A DNA stretch of 64,000 nucleotides from Flavobacterium salilacus subsp. salilacus (lineage in GTDB: Bacteria > Bacteroidota > Bacteroidia > Flavobacteriales > Flavobacteriaceae): positions 310,001-374,000 of the forward strand of contig NZ_SKBP01000002.1 in NCBI RefSeq assembly GCF_004634195.1. The letters run 5' to 3'. A program made the translations under genes and the position numbers. The notes beneath the pieces were generated by a model. The model worked only from the letters and a program-made list of their open reading frames with translations, did no database searches and had not been told where the DNA came from. Position 1 is the stretch's first letter. Each line of letters opens with the position of its first letter. Below, piece after piece: positions 55,728 to 63,144 of this stretch.

Positions 55728-57767
55728 TTATCCAATTGGAAATGTAACTTTAATTGTTGACCCGCTATGGGGTTGTGAGGTGATTTCTATGCTGCCGCTT
55801 AACGCGAGTACGCGTTTATTAAGATTTCTCAGCCCGATACCACCTTTTGTTGTTTGTATGTCAAACCCGACACCGTCATCCGTTACGGTTATATTTATAT
55901 TATCTCCTTCTTTATTGATTACTACTTTGGCAAAACCGGCTTTGGAGTATTTGTTTATATTTTGAAGTGCTTCCTGAATAATCCTGTAAATGTTAACTTT
56001 AAGTATATTGGATAAAGATTCCCAGTCTATACTTCTGTCTATATCTGATTCAAATATAGTGTTAAACGAATTCTTCTGATTGGCTATCATATATTCCAGT
56101 ATGCTTTCAAAGCTTTTTTCTTGTTGCAACATGGCATTTTTACTAAGATCGTGCGATACTGCCCGTATTTCTGCCTCTACAGTTTGTAATTCTTTCAGTA
56201 GTCCTTTTCTTTTCTGGATTGACTCATCATCGGATTTTTTATTGATAAAATCTAAATTAAGGCGAACGGCATAAATATTATTAAGTATGCCATCATGGAG
56301 TTCCATAGCTATTCTGTTTTTTTCTTCCTTACGGGCAAGGTCAATTTTTGCCTGTTGCTCACTCATTAAAAAATATACTTCTTCATTTGCTTTTTGCTGT
56401 TCCTGTATAAGCAGTAGTTCTTTATTTTTTGAATTAAGGTAATAAATAACAAAAATGGCAGCTATAAAGAGTAATATTACTGCCGAAATACCAATAATGA
56501 AACTGTTTTTCTTTACTAAGGCTTCTTTTTCATCTTGCAGTTTTTCAGTTTCATATTCTATACGGGCATATTTTTCACGGTTAGCGCGAGCTATATCCTG
56601 CAAGCTATCGCTTACTTTAACATATCTGTTAGAATAATACACTCCTTTTTCTTTGTCGAGCTCTGCAAGCAGTTTTAGGCTATTGAGTATATCAAAATGG
56701 CTTTTTATCTCTTTGGCTGTGTTATAGCCTGTTGTAAGATATTTTAGTGCTTTTACGGTATCCTGCTTTGAGGCAAAATATTCGCCAAGATGAATATTAC
56801 TTGCTACTATGCCCGACTGATTGCCAATACTGTCTCTTATTTGCAATGATTTATAAAACAGTTGGGGTAGTTCAGAATCGTCTCCTGCCTTAAATTTGGC
56901 ATATGCCATATTGTTTAGCAGCTTGGCATAGAGGGAAATATAATCTTGCTTAATGCTGGGTAACCGCATTGCATCGTTGTATAGTGATGTTGCTTTTTGA
57001 TAGTTACGTTCTTTAACATATACTCCGCCCATATTGTTATAACAGGTAGCTTTATAAAACTCAATAACACTTTCAGAATAGCCTTCTGTTCTGAAGGCAT
57101 CTAATTGTTTCAAAGCAAGTTGATAGTATTTTAACGCGTCCTGATTATTGTTCTGACCATCTAATGCACTTGCTATGAGGTTATAACAATTATAGATATG
57201 CACGGTTCTATTATCCTTAATAAGTAACTCAAGTGCCTTAATAGCCTGTACTTCACAAAGTATATACTCTCCAATATTATAATAAATATATGCTTTATAC
57301 AGAATTATTTCCCCTAAACTCCCGGGATCATTAAGGTTAACAAAGAGCTTTTCTGCTTGGTCATAATAATAAAAAGCAGTATCATTATTAGCTTTTGCAT
57401 AATGTATATCGCCAATTCTGTACATTGTTTTTGCTATATCCAATGTATCTTCTGATTCTATTGCTATATTTAGGGCTTCTTTACTTACCGATAATGATTT
57501 GTCATACAAATTAAGATTATAATAAGCAGCTATTGTACGGCTGTACAAATAACGGGTAATAGAATCGTTTTGATTAGTTGATTGCAATTCTGAATAAGCC
57601 GAATCTATATATTTTTGACGTTGCTTAACGTCCAGAACGGTATTGTTTGAATCATCAAGATATTGTCCGGCTTTGGTTTTTGATAATGTTTTGTCATCAG
57701 GTGAATTACATGACATGGCGCACAGTAGTACACCTAAGAGAAGTAGTATTTTTCGAAGTATCTTCAA
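55728..57767 (-). CDS. TPR sensor histidine kinase (HisKA_3 type)
   Basis: The 679-residue protein starts at a TTG codon (57767), chosen because it alone keeps the lipoprotein-like signal (LLLLLGVLLCAMSC, Cys20). TPR repeats fill about 50-390, a membrane helix follows (423-446), then a coiled-coil, the phospho-acceptor His491 in NRIAMELHDGILNNIYA and an HATPase domain with QEALQNINKYSKAG (N box) and DDGVGFD. Such TPR kinases are common in Bacteroidota and pair with NarL-type regulators. A perfect inverted repeat covers the start region. Two response regulators lie nearby. Confidence 0.9.
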   Translation of the reverse strand: MKILRKILLLLGVLLCAMSCNSPDDKTLSKTKAGQYLDDSNNTVLDVKQRQKYIDSAYSELQSTNQNDSITRYLYSRTIAAYYNLNLYDKSLSVSKEALNIAIESEDTLDIAKTMYRIGDIHYAKANNDTAFYYYDQAEKLFVNLNDPGSLGEIILYKAYIYYNIGEYILCEVQAIKALELLIKDNRTVHIYNCYNLIASALDGQNNNQDALKYYQLALKQLDAFRTEGYSESVIEFYKATCYNNMGGVYVKERNYQKATSLYNDAMRLPSIKQDYISLYAKLLNNMAYAKFKAGDDSELPQLFYKSLQIRDSIGNQSGIVASNIHLGEYFASKQDTVKALKYLTTGYNTAKEIKSHFDILNSLKLLAELDKEKGVYYSNRYVKVSDSLQDIARANREKYARIEYETEKLQDEKEALVKKNSFIIGISAVILLFIAAIFVIYYLNSKNKELLLIQEQQKANEEVYFLMSEQQAKIDLARKEEKNRIAMELHDGILNNIYAVRLNLDFINKKSDDESIQKRKGLLKELQTVEAEIRAVSHDLSKNAMLQQEKSFESILEYMIANQKNSFNTIFESDIDRSIDWESLSNILKVNIYRIIQEALQNINKYSKAGFAKVVINKEGDNINITVTDDGVGFDIQTTKGGIGLRNLNKRVLALSGSIEITSQPHSGSTIKVTFPIG

Positions 57768-57768
57768 A

Positions 57769-57807
57769 TTTTTGAGGGCAATAGTATAATACTATTGCCC
57801 TCAAAAA
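57769..57807. repeat. perfect 19-bp inverted repeat at the kinase start codon
   Basis: Bases 57769-57787 are the reverse complement of 57789-57807 with one base between. The arms run TTTTTGAGGGC ... GCCCTCAAAAA, so A/T tracts are in the reverse order of a terminator and no U-tract follows on either strand. The TTG start (57767-57765) lies one base beyond. On the minus strand TATTTTTG (57811-57804) overlaps it and fits TAnnTTTG. Confidence 0.8.
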
Positions 57808-57834
57808 TACTATATTTTTATGATAACTTTATAA

Positions 57835-57999
57835 TTATGGTTTCATAGGTGGTTTAGGCAGCTCTTTATCGCCATTATCTATTGGCTGTAAAGTATTAGC
57901 CTCTGTTTCTGTGTTCATATCGCTGTCATCAGTAGAGCAAGATGTAGCTGTTAAACTCAAAAAAGCTACAAGACCTAAAATAAGAAGATTTTTTTTCAT
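57835..57999 (-). CDS. small lipoprotein, 54 residues
   Basis: The short frame begins ATG at 57999 and codes KKNLLILGLVAFLSLTATSC (lipobox, Cys21), then STDDSDMNTETEA and a Pro/Lys-rich end (KELPKPPMKP). The acidic tail directly after Cys suggests surface export. Stop TAA at 57837-57835. It lies between the LytTR regulator and the TPR kinase on the same strand, 67 bases before the kinase start. It may be a signal or accessory partner of the kinase; this is inference from position. No family recognised. Confidence 0.7.
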   Translation of the reverse strand: MKKNLLILGLVAFLSLTATSCSTDDSDMNTETEANTLQPIDNGDKELPKPPMKP

Positions 58000-58196
58000 G
58001 ATAATCAAATTTTTGTAATTGTTAGGATGTGTGTATTTATTTATTCAATATTTTTTTTCCGAAACAAACGCTGCAGCGATTATTTCTGAGACAAAAATAG
58101 GGGCAATAAACAACGTAGCACAATGATTTACAAGGCGTTTAGTAAAACACACGGGTCTGCGAGTAACTCGACTGATTTTAGGGGTAATCAGTTACA

Positions 58197-58922
58197 TTAC
58201 AAATATTCAGGAGCTATTTTGCGTATTATGGCATCAACATTTTCCTTAAAGGTTTTGGAAAATGATATCGAAATATCGCTGTGGCTAAGGTAGCATAATG
58301 ATTTTCCTGTATTGATACGCGAAATATAATTGCTGTTTACAATATAACTGTTATGAATACGGAAAAAGAACAAAGGCAGATTTGCCTCATAATGTTTTAA
58401 TGTTTTATAGGCAGTAAGTTTTCTGCCGTTTTGCAGATAAAAGTCAGTAGTATTATTATCTGCTTTTAAATACACAATATCATGTAATGATATAAACTGA
58501 TAATCGCCGTAAGAGCGTATGCAAATGGTATTATTGGCTATTACAGGATTTGTTTTCTGGAATTTCAACAGTGTTTTGCGCAACTCTGTTATACTGAGTG
58601 GTTTTAATAAATAGTCGGATACGCCTGCTTTTATGGCATCGAAAGCATATTTTGGGGTACTGGTAAACGCTACAAAATAAGGCAGGATATCTAAAAACTG
58701 ATATAAATCGCTGATTATGGATAGTGAGAGTTTACTCCCCTTCTGTTTAGAAGCTACTTCTAAAAAAACAATTTGCGGCTCGAGTTCTAATATTTTATTT
58801 ACAGCCTCATCTTTATCTTTTGCAATGCCTGCACAATAGTATTCCGGGAAACCTTCAAATATTGCTAAGATTTCCTTTATACTCTCGTCATTATCATCTA
58901 TTATCAAATATGAATATTGCAC
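58197..58922 (-). CDS. LytTR response regulator with Glu at the phospho-acceptor site
   Basis: The 241-residue protein has a receiver domain (1-125; YLIIDDNDESI with the acidic pair Asp9/Asp10, Thr in FVAFTSTPKYAF, Lys in SDYLLKPLS) and a C-terminal LytTR DNA-binding domain (about 140-238; NTICIRSYGDYQFISLHDI, FFRIHNSYIVN). At the phosphorylation position IVFLEVAS shows Glu55 in place of Asp. This might mimic the active state. It is upstream of the small lipoprotein and kinase genes and divergent from a NarL-like regulator. Confidence 0.9.
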   Translation of the reverse strand: MQYSYLIIDDNDESIKEILAIFEGFPEYYCAGIAKDKDEAVNKILELEPQIVFLEVASKQKGSKLSLSIISDLYQFLDILPYFVAFTSTPKYAFDAIKAGVSDYLLKPLSITELRKTLLKFQKTNPVIANNTICIRSYGDYQFISLHDIVYLKADNNTTDFYLQNGRKLTAYKTLKHYEANLPLFFFRIHNSYIVNSNYISRINTGKSLCYLSHSDISISFSKTFKENVDAIIRKIAPEYL

Positions 58923-58978
58923 TTAAAAAAAATTAGGCAAAAAAATTTTTTGCAATTTATAAATAATCATCTTGTATG

Positions 58979-58999
58979 TTTTACGGTTTTCCCGTAAAA
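58979..58999. promoter_or_regulatory. inverted repeat between divergent response regulator genes
   Basis: TTTTACGG (58979-58986) and CCGTAAAA (58992-58999) form a perfect 8-bp inverted repeat with a five-base spacer. It overlaps the -33 region of the promoter with TAATTTTG at 59005-59012. This is the form of an operator for a dimer. Confidence 0.55.
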
Positions 59000-59004
59000 T
59001 TTGT

Positions 59005-59012
59005 TAATTTTG
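59005..59012 (+). promoter_or_regulatory. -7 element of the NarL-like regulator gene
   Basis: TAATTTTG matches TAnnTTTG, 17 bases before the ATG at 59029. Confidence 0.5.
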
Positions 59013-59028
59013 TATATATATAAATTTC

Positions 59029-59709
59029 ATGTCACAGGATTTAAACATTTTAATCGTTGATGATCACCCCATGACGGTTAACGGATATGTAAATGTTCTA
59101 TCCGAAGAAAAATTTGAAGGTTATAACTTAGTTTTTACAAAAGCACTCAATTGTGAAGACGCCTATAATCTTATCTCGAAGTCTGCAACTGATGGAAAAC
59201 CATTTGATATTGCATATCTTGATTTGAGCCTTCCGCCCTATCCTGATAAAAATATTTTTTCGGGATTTGACTTGGGCGTGCTTATAAAAAACACCATCCC
59301 CGATTGTATAATTATTATACTCACCATGCATAGTGAAGCCTCATTGGTAGATAGGCTTATTAAAGAAATAAACCCCAAAGGTATATTGTGCAAAAGTGAT
59401 ATTGATATTGACGAATTTCTTAATGCTTTTAAAATTATTTTTGAAAAAAACGACACCTATCTCAGCAATAAGATTGTAAAATCGATGAAAGATAAGGTTT
59501 TTGACAATTATAACCTGGACAATTACGATAAGCAAATACTCATGCGCCTATCTGAAGGGATACTGACCAAAAATATACCCAACTATGTACCCTTATCGCT
59601 AAGTGCTATAGAAAAAAGAAAAGCACGTATGAAAAACATGCTGCTGCAAGGACAAAGTGGTGACGATTATGAATTGATAGAAGCCATCAAGAAAATGGGT
59701 GTGTTGTAG
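59029..59709 (+). CDS. NarL/LuxR-type response regulator
   Basis: The 226-residue protein has a canonical receiver domain (LNILIVDDHPMTVNGY, Asp65 in IAYLDLSLP, Thr in IIILTMHSEA, Lys in GILCKSDID) and a C-terminal helix-turn-helix of the LuxR class (YDKQILMRLSEGILTKNIPN, LSLSAIEKRKARMKNML) that is more divergent than usual. It is the likely phospho-partner of the TPR kinase 1.3 kb away. Its last 23 bases overlap the convergent anmK gene. Confidence 0.88.
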   Translation: MSQDLNILIVDDHPMTVNGYVNVLSEEKFEGYNLVFTKALNCEDAYNLISKSATDGKPFDIAYLDLSLPPYPDKNIFSGFDLGVLIKNTIPDCIIIILTMHSEASLVDRLIKEINPKGILCKSDIDIDEFLNAFKIIFEKNDTYLSNKIVKSMKDKVFDNYNLDNYDKQILMRLSEGILTKNIPNYVPLSLSAIEKRKARMKNMLLQGQSGDDYELIEAIKKMGVL

Positions 59710-60778
59710 GTTGCATAATAACCCCCGAACTGTGGTTGGCTTTTGCGCCCGTTACACTACATAAAACATTTACCTCATTCCGTAATTTAAGTACACCCAG
59801 CAATGCAAATAGCAAAGCCTCTTTGTACTGTATTGTTTTATTATCAGGTATAACAAGCCTTGTTGCCGGTAAAAATTCCTTAACTTTTTTTATTAAAAAA
59901 CTATTATACGCTCCGCCACCCGTTATAAGCAGGCTTCCATTTGCCTTTTTAGCTATAATTGCTTTTGCTATTTGTGTAGCGCTATGTGTTGTAAATGTGC
60001 ATAATTTATCTTTTACGGCGGCATCGCTACGCTCCATAACAGGTAATATTACTTCTTTTACAAATTCAAACCCTAACGATTTGGGATAAGGAGCCTTGTA
60101 ATAATCGAGATTATTCAACGCTTCCAGTAATTCAGGCACTACGGTGCCGGCAGCAGCTATAGCACCGCCATCATCATAAGCATGACCTAAAATGCCGGCA
60201 TAATAATTTAATACCGTATTTACAGGGCAAATATCATACGCTATGCGCTGCCCATCTTCTTCAAAAGAAATATTGGAAAAACCACCCAGATTGAGGCAAA
60301 AATCATATTCAGAAAACAACAGCCTGTCGCCCATTGGTACAAGCGGGGCACCCTGACCGCCCATAGCAACATCCTGCACCCTAAAATCGCAAACAATTGT
60401 ATGGTGAATTAAGTTGGCTATTTGGGGCAGGTTACCTATTTGAAGTGTAAAGCCGTTGTGAGGCTGGTGCAATATGGTGTGCCCGTGCGAACATACGGCA
60501 TCGAGGTTACCAATTGCATTTTGAGTTATAAACCCATTGATAATGTTTGCAAGCAGTACTGTATAATCCTGATTAAGCTGTGCCAAAGTATTAATATCAA
60601 AATCTATGGCTGATTGCAACCGTTTTACCCACTCGGGACTATACGAAATTGTTTGGGTTTCATGTATTGCATAGCTCCATTTTTGTTCTTGTAAGGTTAA
60701 GGAAATATGCGCCAAGTCCACCCCATCAAGCGATGTACCCGACATAACTCCTAAAACGTTATAGTTTTGCTTATTCAT
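59687..60778 (-). CDS. anmK: anhydro-N-acetylmuramic acid kinase
   Basis: The 363-residue enzyme phosphorylates 1,6-anhydro-MurNAc from cell-wall recycling. Motifs: VLGVMSGTSLDGVDLA (9-24, ATP site), CSHGHTILHQP, DFRVQDVAMGGQGAPLVP and CLNLGGFSNIS. Length and order are standard. Convergent with the response regulator, the two coding regions overlapping by 23 bases at their 3' ends. Confidence 0.95.
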   Translation of the reverse strand: MNKQNYNVLGVMSGTSLDGVDLAHISLTLQEQKWSYAIHETQTISYSPEWVKRLQSAIDFDINTLAQLNQDYTVLLANIINGFITQNAIGNLDAVCSHGHTILHQPHNGFTLQIGNLPQIANLIHHTIVCDFRVQDVAMGGQGAPLVPMGDRLLFSEYDFCLNLGGFSNISFEEDGQRIAYDICPVNTVLNYYAGILGHAYDDGGAIAAAGTVVPELLEALNNLDYYKAPYPKSLGFEFVKEVILPVMERSDAAVKDKLCTFTTHSATQIAKAIIAKKANGSLLITGGGAYNSFLIKKVKEFLPATRLVIPDNKTIQYKEALLFALLGVLKLRNEVNVLCSVTGAKANHSSGVIMQPTTHPFS

Positions 60779-60800
60779 CGGCTAAAATTAGTTATTCTAG

Positions 60801-60831
60801 TTGAAAAATTGGCAATTAATAATTACATTTG
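60801..60831 (+). promoter_or_regulatory. promoter of the acyl-CoA dehydrogenase gene
   Basis: TTG (60801-60803), 20 bases, TACATTTG (60824-60831), a good match to the Bacteroidota consensus, 35 bases before the ATG. Confidence 0.65.
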
Positions 60832-60865
60832 GGCACAATAAAACAAAAAACAAAGCTACATACTT

Positions 60866-62008
60866 ATGGATTTTAAACTTACTGAAGAACACCTGATGAT
60901 ACAGCAGGCGGCAAGGGATTTTGCACAAGCAGAATTACTGCCGGGTGTTATAGAAAGGGATGAAACACAAACTTTCCCTACGGCACAAATAAAGAAAATG
61001 GGAGAGCTTGGCTTTATGGGAATGATGGTTGACCCAAAATATGGCGGCAGCGGGCTTGATACTATATCCTACGTACTCGCTATGGAAGAGATTTCTAAAA
61101 TAGATGCCTCAGCTTCAGTAGTGATGTCAGTAAATAATTCGCTTGTTTGCTGGGGACTGCAAACATATGGCACAGAAGAGCAAAAACAAAAATACCTTAC
61201 CCGTCTTGCCACCGGCGAAATTATAGGGGCTTTTTGCCTATCTGAACCGGAAGCGGGCAGCGATGCTACATCGCAAAAAACAACCGCTATAGATAAAGGC
61301 GACCATTACTTGGTAAACGGTACAAAAAACTGGATTACTAATGGCAGTACTGCCGATGTATATTTAGTAATAGCCCAAACCGACGTAGAAAAAAGACATA
61401 AAGGCATCAATGCTCTCATTCTTGAAAAAGGTATGCCGGGCTTTGAAATTGGTACTAAAGAACAAAAACTGGGTATCAGAGGTTCTGACACGCACTCGTT
61501 AATGTTTACTGATGTTAAAGTACCTAAGGAAAACCGTATAGGTGAAGATGGTTTTGGTTTTAAATTTGCCATGAAAACGCTATCCGGCGGACGTATAGGT
61601 ATTGCTTCGCAGGCTTTAGGTATTGCTTCAGGAGCTTATGAGTTGGCTCTTAAATACTCGAAAGAGCGCAAAGCTTTTGGTACAGAGATATGCAACCACC
61701 AGGCTATTGCTTTTAAACTGGCTGATATGGCTGTGAGTATTGAAGCAGCCCGCTACCTTTGCCTAAAAGCAGCATGGGATAAGGATAACCATAATAACTA
61801 CGACATTAGCGGAGCTATGGCAAAACTGTATGCATCGCAAGTAGCTATGGATACCACCATTGAGGCGGTACAGATACATGGCGGTAACGGATATGTTAAA
61901 GAATACCATGTGGAACGATTGATGCGTGATGCTAAAATAACGCAGATATATGAAGGAACATCTGAAATACAGAAAATAGTAATATCAAGATCGATTATAT
62001 CTCAATAA
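60866..62008 (+). CDS. acyl-CoA dehydrogenase
   Basis: The 380-residue flavoenzyme has the short-chain (butyryl-type) architecture: FCLSEPEAGSDATSQKTTA (FAD/substrate contacts), NGTKNWITNG, FGFKFAMKTLSGGRIGIASQA and the catalytic-base region IYEGTSEIQKIVISR (Glu in YEGTSEIQ). It oxidises acyl-CoA to trans-2-enoyl-CoA using FAD and passes electrons to ETF. Own promoter and terminator. Confidence 0.96.
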   Translation: MDFKLTEEHLMIQQAARDFAQAELLPGVIERDETQTFPTAQIKKMGELGFMGMMVDPKYGGSGLDTISYVLAMEEISKIDASASVVMSVNNSLVCWGLQTYGTEEQKQKYLTRLATGEIIGAFCLSEPEAGSDATSQKTTAIDKGDHYLVNGTKNWITNGSTADVYLVIAQTDVEKRHKGINALILEKGMPGFEIGTKEQKLGIRGSDTHSLMFTDVKVPKENRIGEDGFGFKFAMKTLSGGRIGIASQALGIASGAYELALKYSKERKAFGTEICNHQAIAFKLADMAVSIEAARYLCLKAAWDKDNHNNYDISGAMAKLYASQVAMDTTIEAVQIHGGNGYVKEYHVERLMRDAKITQIYEGTSEIQKIVISRSIISQ

Positions 62009-62037
62009 AAAAAAGCCGGTTTTCACCGGCTTTTTTT
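62008..62037. terminator. bidirectional terminator between convergent genes
   Basis: A perfect 13-bp stem (62008-62020 with 62025-62037), loop TTTC, seven A/T at each end. It starts at the last base of the acyl-CoA dehydrogenase stop codon and overlaps the stop codon of the minus-strand gene (62036). Confidence 0.92.
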
Positions 62038-62389
62038 ATATTCCTTCAGCCTTCGAAGTTTCGGCAGTAACTAACCGAAGTATAGAGCTTACCAAATCCT
62101 CTTTATTCAGGTTTATATCTATATGTATAAAATCGACGTCTTTTTCCAATATCGCTCCACCCTTTGTAGGAGAGCAAAGTATCGTTTTCATGCCGGGGCG
62201 TTGTAATTTCATATAGTCAATCAGTTCCAACTCGTCATTAAGAAAAAATATAAGAGAGTCTGCTTTATCCTCTGAGTCTTCCTCATCACAATTATTTACA
62301 CTGAAATGTTTTAATTGGTAGTCCTTGGGCATATTATTTTTTAACAAATCAAAATATCCTAATTGATTGTCATAGATCCAAATCTTCAT
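62036..62389 (-). CDS. degenerate receiver-like protein, unknown
   Basis: The 117-residue protein starts like a response-regulator receiver (KIWIYDNQLGYFDLLKNNMP) and continues with DSLIFFLNDELELIDYMKLQ, RPGMKTILCSPTKGG and a final helix. Only one Asp stands where the acidic pair belongs, the phospho-site region reads FFLND, and the late Lys is not clear. It may be a phosphorylation-independent pseudo-receiver; this is a fold guess. No DNA-binding domain. Divergent from the XRE regulator 310 bases away. Confidence 0.6.
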   Translation of the reverse strand: MKIWIYDNQLGYFDLLKNNMPKDYQLKHFSVNNCDEEDSEDKADSLIFFLNDELELIDYMKLQRPGMKTILCSPTKGGAILEKDVDFIHIDINLNKEDLVSSILRLVTAETSKAEGI

Positions 62390-62699
62390 AATAGTTGCAA
62401 TTTTTAAAAATTCAAATAATAATTATTAAAACATAATTATATAGCTACTATTTAGTCGTTTTTAATCGAAGAAAAATAGCTGTATGTCGAAAAATATAAT
62501 ATGCCCCCCGGTAATTATTTATTCTTTACTACTTTTACGTTAAGAAGTACACTAAGTAATTAAAAAACGAATTAAAAAAAGAACTTATTTTGTTTAAGTT
62601 TAGTTAAATTAATTATTCAAAAATAAGATTAATTATTCAATATCAATCTCAACTATTAATTATTTTTTAAATTACAACACACCTAAAACTAAATAAATT
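62390..62699. other. AT-rich intergenic region with direct repeats
   Basis: This 310-base stretch between two divergent genes is strongly AT-rich. ATTAATTATTCAA occurs at 62608-62620 and 62628-62640, period 20, and ATTAATTATT again at 62654-62663, 37 bases before the XRE start. No gene or consensus promoter was recognised. Confidence 0.6.
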
Positions 62700-63038
62700 A
62701 TGAATGTAATCGGGCAAAAGATTAAAAAGCTAAGAGAAGAAAAAGGTATTACCCAAGAAGCAATGGCTTTGCAACTGGATGTAACACAAAGTAATTACGG
62801 AAGACTTGAAAAAGATGATCGTAGGCTTAACGTTGTTAAACTCCTGAAAATAGTAAGAATATTAAATACAAATATATCTTATATATTTAACGAAACCGAG
62901 AACAGCAACGTTAACGAAAACGCAAATCTTAATAATACCAACAAAGAGGTTTATGACATTCTTATAGAAAGCCTTAGATCGGAAATACAACATCTTAAAG
63001 AAGAAATAAATTTCCTTAGGGTAATTGTAAAAAGCTAA
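62700..63038 (+). CDS. XRE family transcriptional regulator
   Basis: The 112-residue protein has an N-terminal Cro/C1-type helix-turn-helix (about 5-60; IGQKIKKLREEKGITQEAMA, LQLDVTQSNYGRLEKDDRR) and a Asn-rich linker followed by a C-terminal coiled-coil helix (SLRSEIQHLKEEINFLRVIV) that should mediate dimerisation. Single chromosomal regulators of this type are common in flavobacteria; targets unknown. The direct repeats upstream could be its own binding sites (inference). Confidence 0.88.
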   Translation: MNVIGQKIKKLREEKGITQEAMALQLDVTQSNYGRLEKDDRRLNVVKLLKIVRILNTNISYIFNETENSNVNENANLNNTNKEVYDILIESLRSEIQHLKEEINFLRVIVKS

Positions 63039-63062
63039 TAGCTCTTATCAGTACTTAAGGAT

Positions 63063-63097
63063 ATAAAGCCCTGCTACTTATAGTAGCAGGGCTTTAT
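63063..63097 (+). terminator. terminator of the XRE gene
   Basis: A perfect 16-bp stem (63063-63078 with 63082-63097) with loop TAT, 25 bases after the stop. The following T-tract is interrupted. Confidence 0.8.
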
Positions 63098-63144
63098 ATT
63101 TACAGGGCAATTCCATAAAAAACTTTAAAAAATAAAGGATAATA

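Noticed and set aside
58171..58192. Stem ACTGATT/AATCAGT after the LytTR gene
   Set aside because: Seven A/T-rich pairs with an 8-base loop and no U-tract; too weak to call a terminator.
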